Shown: one piece after another, positions 22,411 to 31,716 of the stretch | Numbering within the stretch: position 1 is the stretch's first letter | How the letters are laid out: each line of letters opens with the position of its first letter | NCBI RefSeq assembly: GCF_016744255.1 | Contig: NZ_JADGES010000017.1 | Coordinates: 1-42,265 of the forward strand | Direction: 5' to 3' | From: Maribacter sp. | GTDB taxonomy: Bacteria; Bacteroidota; Bacteroidia; Flavobacteriales; Flavobacteriaceae | Length of the DNA: 42,265 bases | Made by a program: the position numbers and the translations under genes | The notes under the pieces: model-generated | Database searches by the model: none | The model's input: the letters and a program-made list of their open reading frames with translations, nothing else | What the model was told of the DNA's origin: nothing

Positions 22411-23688
22411 TTAAAATACCTTTTTTAAGGCATCTATAGTTTTATCTAAATCGCCATAGGATAAAGCATCATTTAAAAAATAGCTTTCAAAAGCAGAAGG
22501 AGGCAAATAAATACCTTGGTTTAACATGCCATGAAAATAGGTTTTAAACGTCTCATTATTTCCTTTGGCCGAAGAAGCAAAATCTACCACTGGCGCATCT
22601 GTAAAGTGTACAGAAATCATACTCCCATATCGGTTTATTTGGTAGGGAATTCCTTTGGTTTTTAATACATTATCAAACCCTTCATGTAAATGTTCTGTTT
22701 TATCTGCAAGGCTTTCAAAAACTTCTGGTCTGTTATTTAATTCTGTAAGCATTGCCAAACCAGCACTCATTGCTAATGGGTTACCGCTAAGCGTACCTGC
22801 CTGGTACACTGGCCCGTCTGGAGCTAGGTAATTCATAATTTCATTTCTGGCAGCAAAAGCACCTACTGGTAATCCGCCACCTATAACTTTACCAAAAGTA
22901 ACAATATCGGCAGGGATGCCTAACGCTTCTTGTGCGCCACCGGCTCCTAAACGAAAACCTGTCATTACCTCATCAAAAATTAATAAGATCCCTTCTTTGG
23001 TACACAGTTCACGTAAACCTGTAATAAATTCCTCTGTTGGAATAATACAACCCATATTCCCTGCAATAGGTTCTATAATTACGGCTGCTATTTCTCCTTT
23101 ATTAGCACTAGTTAATGCCTTTACACTTTCTAAATCATTATAATTTGCTAAAAGTGTGTCTTTTGCTGTCCCTTGTGTAACTCCTGGACTATTTGGGCTA
23201 CCAAAAGTAACGGCACCACTACCTGCTTGAATTAAAAAAGAATCGGAATGGCCATGGTAACAACCCGAAAATTTAATGATTTTATCTTTTCCACTATACC
23301 CTCTTGCCAAACGAACAGCGCTCATACAAGCCTCTGTTCCACTATTTACAAAGCGTATTTTATCTATGTTTGGAACCATAGAAACGGCTAACTTGGCCAA
23401 ATCTGTTTCTATCTCTGTTGGCATACCAAAAGAGGTTCCTTTTTTTGCTTTATCTATTATTGCATTTAAAACTGGTTCATATACATGACCTAAAATTAAT
23501 GGCCCCCATGAAGCTATATAATCTATAAGTGTATTACCATCCTCATCATATAAATACGCTCCCTTAGCTTCCTTTACAAAAATTGGGTCCCCACCTACTG
23601 CGTTAAAAGCACGTACTGGTGAATTTACACCCCCTGGAATATATTTTTTCGCTTCATTAAATAAAGCACTACTTCTTTTATAAATCAT
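22411..23688 (-). CDS. hemL: Glutamate-1-semialdehyde 2,1-aminomutase
   Basis: This 425-residue PLP enzyme converts glutamate-1-semialdehyde to 5-aminolevulinate, the last step of the C5 route to tetrapyrroles, in the cytoplasm. The PLP lysine is Lys267 in [18 protein letters not shown]. Other markers are the start [36 protein letters not shown] (about 114-130), GCYHGHSD and [11 protein letters not shown] (about 236-246). Length is normal. It is the last gene of a minus-strand operon, 15 bp after the glucosaminidase gene. Confidence 0.97.
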   Translation of the reverse strand: MIYKRSSALFNEAKKYIPGGVNSPVRAFNAVGGDPIFVKEAKGAYLYDEDGNTLIDYIASWGPLILGHVYEPVLNAIIDKAKKGTSFGMPTEIETDLAKLAVSMVPNIDKIRFVNSGTEACMSAVRLARGYSGKDKIIKFSGCYHGHSDSFLIQAGSGAVTFGSPNSPGVTQGTAKDTLLANYNDLESVKALTSANKGEIAAVIIEPIAGNMGCIIPTEEFITGLRELCTKEGILLIFDEVMTGFRLGAGGAQEALGIPADIVTFGKVIGGGLPVGAFAARNEIMNYLAPDGPVYQAGTLSGNPLAMSAGLAMLTELNNRPEVFESLADKTEHLHEGFDNVLKTKGIPYQINRYGSMISVHFTDAPVVDFASSAKGNNETFKTYFHGMLNQGIYLPPSAFESYFLNDALSYGDLDKTIDALKKVF

Positions 23689-23703
23689 CTTTCTTTATTG
23701 CTT

Positions 23704-24519
23704 TTACTTTACCGTAATCTGTTGGCCAATAGCTAAGTTGGCATCTTTCATTTTATTAATACGCATTAAATCCTCTACCGAAACAAAATATTTTCTAGAG
23801 ATAGAATATAAAGTATCTCCTTTTTTTACAATATGAGTTTTCTGATTCGATCTAACAACCCTTACTGGTTTTCTCTTTATCCTAGAAGCTACATCTGAAG
23901 GAGTATCATACTGGTCTAATTTATGCTTTTCTATAAGATATAATAATTTTTGTGGATATTTTACATCTGTTGCATAACCCGCCTTTCTTAATCCCTTTGC
24001 CCATGATTTATAATCATTATACTGGTAATTAAACAGAAAAGCATACCTAGCTCTAGTGGTTAAAAAAACACTGTGATCTCTATAAGAATATCTTGGGTGA
24101 TTATATTTTCTAAAACACTCGCCTTTTTCATCGTCGTCATGAAAATCATAATCGCCTTCCCATCCGGTATGGCACTTAATTCCAAAATGATTGTTAGTTT
24201 TCATGGCCAATTCCCCTTTACCATAACCACTTTCTAGCAAACCTTGCGCTAAAGTTATACTTGCAGGAATACCATAAGCCATCATTTCTATTTGGGCTAC
24301 TTCGGAAAAAACATCTATATATTCTTGAATGGAACCAATTCTAAAAGAAACAAATTTACCATCATCTTCAGGTAAATCTTTATATGCTTCTGTGGTAGTT
24401 TTCTTTTTATGAGAAACTACATTCTTGGTTCTTAACTCCCCAGAACGAACAGTTGTTTTTTTAGATTTACAACTAACTAAAAAAAGACCAACACAAAAAA
24501 AGATTATATATTTTTTCAT
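23704..24519 (-). CDS. Glucosaminidase-domain peptidoglycan hydrolase with LysM, lipoprotein
   Basis: This 271-residue lipoprotein has the lipobox LVSC (Cys17). A Lys/Thr-rich linker precedes an N-acetylglucosaminidase (FlgJ/LytG-type) domain at about 65-205: GIPASITLAQGLLESGYGKG contains the catalytic Glu, and NHFGIKCHTGWEG and HPRYSYRDHSVFL are further family motifs. A LysM domain follows at about 228-271 (HIVKKGDTLYSISRKYF, IGQQITVK). The protein should cut glycan strands of peptidoglycan from the outer or inner membrane face. Its ATG overlaps the stop of the upstream ACC-deaminase-like gene by 4 bases, so translation is coupled. Confidence 0.93.
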   Translation of the reverse strand: MKKYIIFFCVGLFLVSCKSKKTTVRSGELRTKNVVSHKKKTTTEAYKDLPEDDGKFVSFRIGSIQEYIDVFSEVAQIEMMAYGIPASITLAQGLLESGYGKGELAMKTNNHFGIKCHTGWEGDYDFHDDDEKGECFRKYNHPRYSYRDHSVFLTTRARYAFLFNYQYNDYKSWAKGLRKAGYATDVKYPQKLLYLIEKHKLDQYDTPSDVASRIKRKPVRVVRSNQKTHIVKKGDTLYSISRKYFVSVEDLMRINKMKDANLAIGQQITVK

Positions 24520-25424
24520 TCTATTACTAGCATTGGTTGTTTTTTCTTTTTTAATAACGCATTCATGCCTGCTATCCCTTGCAAACCTCCGGTATGAATC
24601 GCCAAAATTTTAGTTCCCGATTCAAAACAATCTTCTTGAATCATCTCCATTAATCCAAATATCATTTTTCCTGTATATACTGGGTCTAATGGAATATTAG
24701 TTTTTATTTTAAAATCATTAATAAACTGGATTAATTCTGGCGATACTTTACCATAACCTCCAAAATGGTATTCATTTTGAAGTTCCCAATTCCTTTTGTT
24801 TGTAAATTTACAAATATCTTCTTGTAAAAAACCACCCTTCAAGGCAGGAAAACCAATTACCCTTTGCGTATTGTTAGATGCGTTTATAATCCCTGCTATT
24901 GTTCCTCCTGTGCCCACAGCAGAAGTTATTACATTAAAAGAGGCATCTTCATCCGTAATAATTTCTTGACAACCTTCTACGGCCAACGCATTGGTGCCAC
25001 CTTCCGGAAGCATATAAAAATGCCCAAATTCTTTTTCTAATTCTGTTTTAAATTCTGGAGCATCTTTATTTCTATAAACTTCTCTAGACACAAATTTAAA
25101 TTCCATACCATGAGCGCGTGCTAAAAGTAAAGTAGCATTCTTTTGCCATTTATCTTTTAGTTCCTCTCCCCTAATAACGCCAATAGTACTTATACCTTCT
25201 TGTTTACCTGCATAAGCTACAGCTGCGATATGGTTAGAATATGCTCCTCCAAATGTTAACAGAGTATCTTGCTTAGCAGCCTTTGCAGCAAGTATATTAT
25301 ATTTTAGTTTGCGGTACTTATTTCCCGATATTAAAGGGTGTATTAAATCTTCGCGCTTTATAAAAAACGTAATTCCTTTATCGTTTAATATAGATAAATT
25401 TACCTTTTGATTTTGCGTTTGCAC
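24516..25424 (-). CDS. ACC deaminase/D-cysteine desulfhydrase-family PLP enzyme
   Basis: This 302-residue enzyme has fold type II PLP features: the Schiff-base Lys36 in ISGNKYRKLKYN and SNH (63-65) in TFGGAYSNHIAAVAYAG. The phosphate-binding loop is AVGTGGTIAGI (about 166-176). It fits the ACC deaminase/D-cysteine desulfhydrase group (DcyD-like). True ACC deaminase activity requires specific tyrosines that I cannot confirm, so D-cysteine desulfhydrase or another D-amino-acid lyase role is equally possible. It is shorter than typical ACC deaminases of about 340 residues, as is common in Bacteroidota. The gene lies 11 bp after the HExxH-protein gene and overlaps the glucosaminidase gene by 4 bases. 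Confidence 0.88.
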   Translation of the reverse strand: MQTQNQKVNLSILNDKGITFFIKREDLIHPLISGNKYRKLKYNILAAKAAKQDTLLTFGGAYSNHIAAVAYAGKQEGISTIGVIRGEELKDKWQKNATLLLARAHGMEFKFVSREVYRNKDAPEFKTELEKEFGHFYMLPEGGTNALAVEGCQEIITDEDASFNVITSAVGTGGTIAGIINASNNTQRVIGFPALKGGFLQEDICKFTNKRNWELQNEYHFGGYGKVSPELIQFINDFKIKTNIPLDPVYTGKMIFGLMEMIQEDCFESGTKILAIHTGGLQGIAGMNALLKKKKQPMLVIE

Positions 25425-25435
25425 TAGAAACTAGT

Positions 25436-25768
25436 TTAGTAACGCCAAAGATATTTAATAAAGCTGAAAAACTTCCTTTGATTTAAATAATCTAAATTAT
25501 TTTCATTACAATATGCCTCACGCTCAAAACTTATATTCTGGTATGCCTTATAGCTATCTAAATATAATAGACTTCGTAAAAGCCATTCTGTTACATACCA
25601 AATATAAAAAGGAAGAATAAGTAACTCTTGCTGCTGTTTAAGGTGAATCTTTTCGTGATTAATAAGTACAATATCTCCCTTTAAGGTATTATCCTTTAAG
25701 ATTATGAAAGGCCATAAGGACAAGCCAACATAATTTTTATAGAAGAAATGTTTAAATATTAATATCAT
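25436..25768 (-). CDS. Small membrane protein with HExxH zinc-protease-like motif
   Basis: This 110-residue protein carries HEKIH (His38, Glu39, His42) at the start of a helix. A hydrophobic segment (LLILPFYIWYVTEWLL, about 49-64) follows, then a possible third ligand in SFEREAYCNEN (Glu82 or Glu84). This is the gluzincin pattern, as in M56/BlaR1-like or DUF45-type peptidases reduced to a minimum. It is the first gene of the hemL operon and is spaced 11 bp from the next. Proteolytic activity is not proven; the protein lacks the multi-TM frame of full M56 enzymes. A non-enzymatic metal-binding role is possible. Confidence 0.75.
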   Translation of the reverse strand: MILIFKHFFYKNYVGLSLWPFIILKDNTLKGDIVLINHEKIHLKQQQELLILPFYIWYVTEWLLRSLLYLDSYKAYQNISFEREAYCNENNLDYLNQRKFFSFIKYLWRY

Positions 25769-26135
<367 letters not shown>

Positions 26136-26210
26136 ACTCGATTCTTCGGCACGATTTTTGAGAAGTTTATAGAGAAGAATTTTGTTTTTAACTCGATAAA
26201 AATAATTGCT

Positions 26211-26771
26211 ATGAAAAAATTACAATTACTAGCGCTACCAGTATTAATGGTAGTTCTATTAAGCGCTTGTACTTCGGTACGTGTGCTTTCTGACTATGAT
26301 AAAGATGCAAATTTTGCTTCTTATAAGTCTTATGCATTTTACAAAACTGGTATTGATAAAGCAGAAATATCTGATTTAGATAAAAAGAGAATCCTAAGAG
26401 CTATTGATAGTGAAATGGCTACAAGAGGTTTTACAAAATCTAACTCACCAGACATTTTGGTAAGTATTTTTACCAAAGAAAAAGAACAAGTAGATATTTA
26501 CAACAACTATTGGGGCGGAGGTTTCGGCTGGGGTTGGAGCCCATATTATTGGAGACCAGGAATGAACAATGGAACACAAGTAAGCACCCGAACAGAAGGC
26601 TCTTTATATATTGATTTAATCGATGCTAAAAGCAAAGAATTAGTGTGGCAAGGCAAAGGAATAGGAACTCTTGGACATGCCAAAAGCATAGAAAAGAAAG
26701 AAGAACGTATACAGCTATTTGTTGCTGAAATACTCAAAGCATATCCGCCACAAGTAATGGCTTCTAAGTAA
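26211..26771 (+). CDS. DUF4136 lipoprotein
   Basis: This 186-residue lipoprotein (lipobox LLSAC, Cys20) shows the DUF4136 pattern. An N-terminal VRVLSDYDKDANFASYKSYAF block (about 23-43) is followed by an ILRAIDSEMATRGF helix (about 62-75) and PDILVSIFTKEKEQ. A Gly/Trp/Tyr-rich loop (WGGGFGWGWSPYYW, about 102-115) follows. The final strand pair is SLYIDLIDAKSKELVWQGKG (about 128-147). Family members are outer-membrane-associated lipoproteins of unknown function, widespread in Bacteroidota and Proteobacteria. It converges on the Lrp-family gene across a shared palindromic terminator. Confidence 0.92.
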   Translation: MKKLQLLALPVLMVVLLSACTSVRVLSDYDKDANFASYKSYAFYKTGIDKAEISDLDKKRILRAIDSEMATRGFTKSNSPDILVSIFTKEKEQVDIYNNYWGGGFGWGWSPYYWRPGMNNGTQVSTRTEGSLYIDLIDAKSKELVWQGKGIGTLGHAKSIEKKEERIQLFVAEILKAYPPQVMASK

Positions 26772-26778
26772 AACACCA

Positions 26779-26814
26779 AAGAGGCAGCTTCTTAAGAAGC
26801 TGCCTCTTTTTTTT
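26779..26814. terminator. Bidirectional palindromic terminator between DUF4136 and lrp-like genes
   Basis: A perfect palindrome runs from 26779 to 26808 (AAGAGGCAGCTTCTT and its complement), followed by a T-run on the plus strand. The last codons of the minus-strand Lrp-family gene lie inside it. Confidence 0.93.
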
Positions 26815-27280
26815 CTAATAATGGAAAATAGGTGCTGTCTTTTACTTCATTTAAAACAAAAGCACTTTTCACCATTCCTATATGTGGCAAGGATGCCACC
26901 TTATCTTTAGAGAACTTAAAATAATCATCTAGATCTTTTACTATAATTTTAAGTAAAAAATCGAATTCCCCACCTACCACAAAGCACTCCACCACCTCTG
27001 GGTATTTTTTTACGCTAGCCGCAAAATCATCCATTAACCTTTCTTTTTGCGCATCTAAAGACACAAAACTAAAAACCGTAATACTAGGTTCTATTTTGTT
27101 TTTATCTAAAATAGCCACATACTTAGAAATAAAACCATTTTTCTCCAATCTTCTAATACGCTCATAAACAGGAGTTTTTGTCATTTGCAACCGCTCTGCT
27201 ATTTCTTTCGTATTTGTTTTTGCATCCTTTTCTAGTATCTGCAATATTTTTCTATCTATAGCATCTAACTTTTGTTCCAT
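26792..27280 (-). CDS. Lrp/AsnC-family transcriptional regulator
   Basis: This 162-residue protein has an N-terminal winged HTH (about 3-60: LDAIDRKILQILEKDAKTNT, IAERLQMTKTPVYERIRRLE). The C-terminal RAM/AsnC ligand domain is at about 70-150 (VVECFVVGGEFDFLLKIIVK, LPHIGMVKSAFVL). The frame opens 11 codons upstream (to 27313), but the ATG at 27280 gives the standard Lrp start. It is divergently placed to an aromatic amino acid hydroxylase, a typical layout for a regulator that senses the substrate amino acid (Phe or Tyr). Its last residues are encoded by the terminator palindrome. Confidence 0.92.
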   Translation of the reverse strand: MEQKLDAIDRKILQILEKDAKTNTKEIAERLQMTKTPVYERIRRLEKNGFISKYVAILDKNKIEPSITVFSFVSLDAQKERLMDDFAASVKKYPEVVECFVVGGEFDFLLKIIVKDLDDYFKFSKDKVASLPHIGMVKSAFVLNEVKDSTYFPLLEKKEAAS

Positions 27281-27348
27281 AAAATTTCCTGTATTCCGAT
27301 TATAAAACCCCACTTAAGCATACAAATTACTGAATATTATAAAAATAT

Positions 27349-27361
27349 AGGAATTTTTCCT
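27349..27361. promoter_or_regulatory. Candidate Lrp operator in the divergent region
   Basis: AGGAA-TTT-TTCCT is a perfect inverted repeat (27349-27361) in an AT-rich intergenic region between the Lrp-family gene and the hydroxylase gene. It is placed where it could control both. Size and AT-rich centre fit Lrp/AsnC sites; the assignment is an inference. Confidence 0.4.
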
Positions 27362-27446
27362 TAAATAATTACAATACAAAAGACCCTAAAACTAAAAACT
27401 TACCTTTAATAGCATTTTATTGCTAAATTACCTAACACTAAATACC

Positions 27447-29213
27447 ATGCAAAACGCTTACCAAAGCAATCCTATCTTAGAGAAGTTGCCAGAACATTTA
27501 CTGCAATTTATAAAACCGCAAGACTATGAAAATTATTCTGCTATTGATCAAGCAGTGTGGCGTTATGTAATGCGTAAAAATGTGGATTATTTGGGAAAAG
27601 TAGCGCATTCCTCTTATTTAGATGGTCTAAAGAAAACAGGAATCTCTATCCAAAATATTCCTAACATGTATGGCATGAACCGTATTTTACAGGAAATAGG
27701 CTGGGCAGCTGTTGCCGTAGACGGATTTATTCCTCCTTCTGCATTTATGGAGTTCCAAGCATACAATGTATTAGTAATAGCATCGGATATTCGGCAATTG
27801 GAAAATATAGAATACACGCCTGCTCCAGATATTATACATGAAGGTGCTGGCCACGCTCCAATTATTGCAAACCCCGAATACTCTGAATATTTAAGGCGCT
27901 TTGGAGAGATTGGTTGTAAAGCTATTTCGAGCAAAAAAGATTATGAATTATATGAAGCCGTGCGGCATTTATCTATTATAAAAGAGGCTCCGAACACTCC
28001 AGAAGATGAAATTAAAAAAGCGGAAAACAAAATAGAAACGCTACAACAGAACATGGGAGAACCCAGTGAAATGGCTTTCATTCGAAACCTACATTGGTGG
28101 ACGGTAGAATACGGCTTAATCGGTACTGTTGAAAACCCTAAAATATATGGCGCGGGCCTTTTATCTTCTATTGGTGAGAGTGCTTGGTGCATGACGGATG
28201 AAGTAAAAAAAATTCCCTATTCCAAGATTGCGGCGCATACTGCTTTTGATATTACCAAACCGCAACCGCAATTATTTGTAACTCCTGACTTTTCTTTTTT
28301 AAGCCAAGTTCTAGAAGAATTTGCCAATACCATGGCTTTAAGAACTGGCGGATGGAACGGCGTTCAAAAACTAATTGATTCGCAAGAAATTGGCACTATT
28401 GAATTAAGCACAGGTTTGCAAATTTCAGGAAACTTTACTAATGTAATTGCAGGTAATGGCAATTCCATATTTTTTCAAACCACGGGACTTACCGCTCTTT
28501 CTTATAGAAACCAAGAATTAATTGGACACGGAACCAACCAACACCCTCATGGTTTTGGTTCGCCTATAGGAAAACTTAAAGGTATTAATATCTCCATTGA
28601 AGATATGAGCCCTAGAGACCTTAAAGCATATAACATCTACGAAGGAGAGATGGTTTCTTTAGAATTTGAAGGCGGTATTATAGTTAAAGGAAAAATAATC
28701 ACCGGAACACGAAACTTACAGGGTGAAATTATTTTAATCACCCTAAAAAATTGTGTTGTAACCCATTTAGAGGAAGTTCTGTTCCAATCGAAAGAGGAAC
28801 TTTACAATATGGCTATTGGAGAAAAAGTAGTATCCGCATTCCATGGGCCCGCAGATTTATCGAGCTTTAATAGGATAACACATGAAATTACATCTACCAA
28901 ACACAAAGTTGAAAAAACTCTGGAACAGCTAAAATTAGAAGAACTTTACCAACAGGTTAGAGATTTTAGAGAAGGAAAAAACAAAATCCTTTCTAGAAAT
29001 AAAGTCTTTAAAGAAATTCAAAATAATCACCCTAAAGATTGGCTTCTCTCTATAGAGCTATTCGAGTTGGCTATGGAAAGTAAAAATATAGAATTCGCAA
29101 CCTCTATTGAGACATACTTAGAAAACTTAAAATTAGAAAACCCCAAAATAGGTAAGCTTGTAGATAACGGACTTAATCTAGCAAAAGAAGGTGCTAAAAT
29201 TACACCGACTTAA
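27447..29213 (+). CDS. Aromatic amino acid hydroxylase (phenylalanine 4-monooxygenase family), long form
   Basis: This 588-residue protein is an iron- and pterin-dependent hydroxylase. The iron ligands are visible: His131 and His136 in IIHEGAGHAPII and Glu221 in WWTVEYGLIG. A Lys/Glu-rich insertion (about 178-208) lies between them, longer than in short bacterial enzymes. The catalytic domain ends near residue 300. A C-terminal half of about 290 residues has beta-rich sequence (NIYEGEMVSLEFEGGI) and helices (TKHKVEKTLEQLKLEELYQQ) that I do not recognise. It most likely makes tyrosine from phenylalanine. An in-frame TTG at 27420 exists, but the ATG at 27447 is the better start. The gene is divergent from an Lrp-type regulator, and its 3' end overlaps the DUF4230 gene by 4 bases. 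Confidence 0.92.
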   Translation: MQNAYQSNPILEKLPEHLLQFIKPQDYENYSAIDQAVWRYVMRKNVDYLGKVAHSSYLDGLKKTGISIQNIPNMYGMNRILQEIGWAAVAVDGFIPPSAFMEFQAYNVLVIASDIRQLENIEYTPAPDIIHEGAGHAPIIANPEYSEYLRRFGEIGCKAISSKKDYELYEAVRHLSIIKEAPNTPEDEIKKAENKIETLQQNMGEPSEMAFIRNLHWWTVEYGLIGTVENPKIYGAGLLSSIGESAWCMTDEVKKIPYSKIAAHTAFDITKPQPQLFVTPDFSFLSQVLEEFANTMALRTGGWNGVQKLIDSQEIGTIELSTGLQISGNFTNVIAGNGNSIFFQTTGLTALSYRNQELIGHGTNQHPHGFGSPIGKLKGINISIEDMSPRDLKAYNIYEGEMVSLEFEGGIIVKGKIITGTRNLQGEIILITLKNCVVTHLEEVLFQSKEELYNMAIGEKVVSAFHGPADLSSFNRITHEITSTKHKVEKTLEQLKLEELYQQVRDFREGKNKILSRNKVFKEIQNNHPKDWLLSIELFELAMESKNIEFATSIETYLENLKLENPKIGKLVDNGLNLAKEGAKITPT

Positions 29214-29824
29214 TCTTTTACTAATTGTTTTAAGCTATTTCCTTGCACAACTTGTTCGTTATACTGTAACGTCCACCCCATGGAATTAGTTAATACATAA
29301 AATTTAGAAAGCTCGCTTAACAACCTATTCTTTGCATTACGCTGCAAAGAAGAAGCCTCTACTTTCTTTAGCAAAGAAGCGCGCACGTTTTTCTTTATAG
29401 TATTGTAATCTTTAGCTTTAAAGGGATTAAGGTAATCTGCAGCAACATCGTAGTATTCAAAATCTGGGTTTATTTTTATTTCGGGCTCTGGAATACTTTT
29501 TATGTATAAGGTTTTTGTTTTTTCATCTACCTCAAAAACCAATTCACTTAAATCGTACCCAACTGTTACCTCCGCATTAACTACAACCAAAGCCTTTTTA
29601 TCTGCCGTAATTAACGTCCCAAAAAGCTCTTGTGAATCTTTATAATTATAAACCTCAGCAAAATGCCCTTCGGTAACTACCAATTTGGAGACATTTTTTA
29701 TTTGCTGTTGAATAAGCATCGAACTTTCTTGTAAAATAGATTTCTCTTCCTTGTCTTCTGAACAAGAACGAAAAACAAGAACTACTGCTAACATAATTAC
29801 AGCGCCAATTAAAACTCTCTTCAT
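29210..29824 (-). CDS. DUF4230 membrane-anchored protein
   Basis: This 204-residue protein has an N-terminal TM anchor (about 3-20; VLIGAVIMLAVVLVF). The DUF4230 domain follows: LVVTEGHFAEVYNYKDSQ (about 48-65), VVVNAEVTVGYDLSEL (about 80-95), IPEPEIKINPDFEYYDV (about 110-126), and a helical end with SLLKKVEASSLQRNAKNRLL. It is expected to face the periplasm. Function is unknown. Its ATG overlaps the stop of the GSCFA gene by 4 bases, which implies translational coupling, and its stop overlaps the convergent hydroxylase gene. Confidence 0.9.
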   Translation of the reverse strand: MKRVLIGAVIMLAVVLVFRSCSEDKEEKSILQESSMLIQQQIKNVSKLVVTEGHFAEVYNYKDSQELFGTLITADKKALVVVNAEVTVGYDLSELVFEVDEKTKTLYIKSIPEPEIKINPDFEYYDVAADYLNPFKAKDYNTIKKNVRASLLKKVEASSLQRNAKNRLLSELSKFYVLTNSMGWTLQYNEQVVQGNSLKQLVKD

Positions 29825-30768
29825 TGGGTAAATTTCATAAATGTATATGTTTCTTCAAGGTACGTTTTTTTCTTTTTAAGGGCTTCTAAAAAAGTTTTAT
29901 GCTCTTGAGAATCTTTATTAAAAGGCCTGTGAGACAATCCTTTTTGAACGACATTTACCTTATCCATTACTTTCTGAACATCCTCTGCCATCCAAACAGA
30001 GGTGAATTTTTCCCAGATATAACTAATTGCCGTTGTATTGGGGTGCACCATATCTTCTTTGTAAAACCTATAATCGCGCAATTCATCCATCATAATTTCA
30101 TACGAAGGAAAATAACATCCAACATTCTCTAAATGCGCATGGAGAGCTGTAAACAAATGCGCTTTACTTTGTTGATTTTCTACAAATCCGTCTTTTAAAT
30201 GGCGTACTGGTGAAATGGTGAAAATTAGAGTTGCTTCTTTATTTATAGATTTTATGTGATGGGTTATACGCTCTAAACTATCTTGAATTTCCTTTACGGA
30301 TAATACTCTTTTGGAAAATTGCTTTTGTGGCACTTTATGACAGTTGGCTACTACTTTTTGAGTTTCCACAACAGAATACACCCAAGCAGTACCCAATGTA
30401 ATTACAATATGAGATGCTTTTTTTATTTGCTCTCTAGTATGTTGTAAACCCATATTAAGCCTCTGTAACAACTCCTCTGGAGTATTAGCACTCACCTCTG
30501 AATGCGCATCGAAACAATACCAACGTTCGTTATGTAAAAAAATAGATTCCTTGGTATATTTTTTAGACGTAATCGCTCTAGTAATAAGGTTTTCTATAGT
30601 TACAGGGTGAAATAAAATTCCAAACGGATTCTGAACCGTTTGGAATTTATAGTATTTTAATTTCTCCCCTATATTCTCTACAAAGCAAGAACCTAGCAAT
30701 AGTAATTTACTATTATAACCTATTTGATGTTTCTCTGGCTTTAACCCAATATTGGTTTGAAGTTTCAT
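29821..30768 (-). CDS. GSCFA-domain protein (SGNH-like hydrolase family)
   Basis: This 315-residue protein has the name-giving GSCF motif at 26-29 (LLLLGSCFVENIGEKLKYY), then NPFGILFHPVTI (about 47-58), VITLGTAWVYS (about 121-131), FTISPVRHLKDG (about 185-196) and a C-terminal VHPNTTAISYIW. The GSCFA family is related to SGNH/GDSL esterases, with a nucleophile Ser/Cys in GSC and a late His. This would fit an acyl or acetyl esterase, perhaps on cell-wall or capsule sugars, though no substrate is known. There is no signal peptide, so it is cytoplasmic. It overlaps its neighbours by 4 bases on both sides. Confidence 0.92.
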   Translation of the reverse strand: MKLQTNIGLKPEKHQIGYNSKLLLLGSCFVENIGEKLKYYKFQTVQNPFGILFHPVTIENLITRAITSKKYTKESIFLHNERWYCFDAHSEVSANTPEELLQRLNMGLQHTREQIKKASHIVITLGTAWVYSVVETQKVVANCHKVPQKQFSKRVLSVKEIQDSLERITHHIKSINKEATLIFTISPVRHLKDGFVENQQSKAHLFTALHAHLENVGCYFPSYEIMMDELRDYRFYKEDMVHPNTTAISYIWEKFTSVWMAEDVQKVMDKVNVVQKGLSHRPFNKDSQEHKTFLEALKKKKTYLEETYTFMKFTQ

Positions 30769-31625
30769 TCAGATATACTTAACATTGGACTTAATTTATG
30801 AAATATTTGATATGGATAAATTTCATAAAAAACTTGATCTTCATTAATTGTATTTTGCTTGTTTTTAAAAGCAAGCTCAAACACCTTTTTAGCTTCATCT
30901 AATTGATTATTATTTCGAAGAGAAATAGCCTTATAATATAATGCGTCTGCAAAATTAGTATACACCTTAAGTGACATATTAAAATGGGCTATTGCAGCGT
31001 CAAAATTTTCTAACTCATACTCCACAATTCCCAAATAAAACCAATCCAAATAATGACAAGCCTCCTCTGGCTCATCATTAGGAAAATCTTTAAATTGCTG
31101 CTCTTTACTCTTTAGTAAAAACTCTTTAGCCTTATCGAATTTATTTAATTGTAAATAATCAAGTCCAATATAGAAATTGTACGTATGATCCATAACATAC
31201 CTATCGCCAAGCAGTTCTTTAACCTCTAATAATTCTGTTATTGACTCCTGATACTCCTTAGAAAATATACATTTCATAAAGCCGCTATAATCCAGTTGCC
31301 CAGCTGCATCATACTCAACAGCTTTCTTTAAAAAGGGTTTACCAAGTGAATATTTACGGGCTTTGTACAAAGGCATTGCCTTTTGTTGCCAGAAATAAGC
31401 CGAATCTGGCTTTATAAGTAAAGCGGAATCTAAATATTTTTGGCGTTTTACCGAATAAAGACCTGCTAGATTCGCTTTTCTCCAATACTCAGCTATCTGC
31501 AATTTTTGATGGGAAGTAATTTTACGATTTTTAATTTCAGGCGTTTTACTTTCTAATTTTGTTGCTTCCTTATCCTCTATGCATGAAATTAAAAGCATAC
31601 AAAGAATAATAATCAGATTTTTCAT
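30765..31625 (-). CDS. TPR-repeat lipoprotein
   Basis: This 286-residue lipoprotein has the lipobox LLISC (Cys15). TPR-like helix pairs span about 45-275: YRKANLAGLYSVKRQKYLDSA, YNFYIGLDYLQLNKFDKAKEF, YLGIVEYELENFDAAIAHFN and YYKAISLRNNNQLDEAKKVF. It is likely a scaffold in the periplasm or at the outer membrane. It is the first gene of the TPR-GSCFA-DUF4230 operon, 91 bp downstream of alaS on the same strand, and overlaps the GSCFA gene by 4 bases. No catalytic domain is seen. Confidence 0.88.
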   Translation of the reverse strand: MKNLIIILCMLLISCIEDKEATKLESKTPEIKNRKITSHQKLQIAEYWRKANLAGLYSVKRQKYLDSALLIKPDSAYFWQQKAMPLYKARKYSLGKPFLKKAVEYDAAGQLDYSGFMKCIFSKEYQESITELLEVKELLGDRYVMDHTYNFYIGLDYLQLNKFDKAKEFLLKSKEQQFKDFPNDEPEEACHYLDWFYLGIVEYELENFDAAIAHFNMSLKVYTNFADALYYKAISLRNNNQLDEAKKVFELAFKNKQNTINEDQVFYEIYPYQIFHKLSPMLSISE

Positions 31626-31716
31626 AGTACACTAATTTATTAAAGTCGATTTCTTAACTTATCCTTGTATTTAAACCTCTTAATCCGTACGCTCAATATC
31701 TAACAAACACCTTCTT

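Noticed and set aside
25253-25260. GTTAAC inside the ACC-deaminase-like gene
   Set aside because: It is within coding sequence and lacks the CCTTTT extension and the second block.
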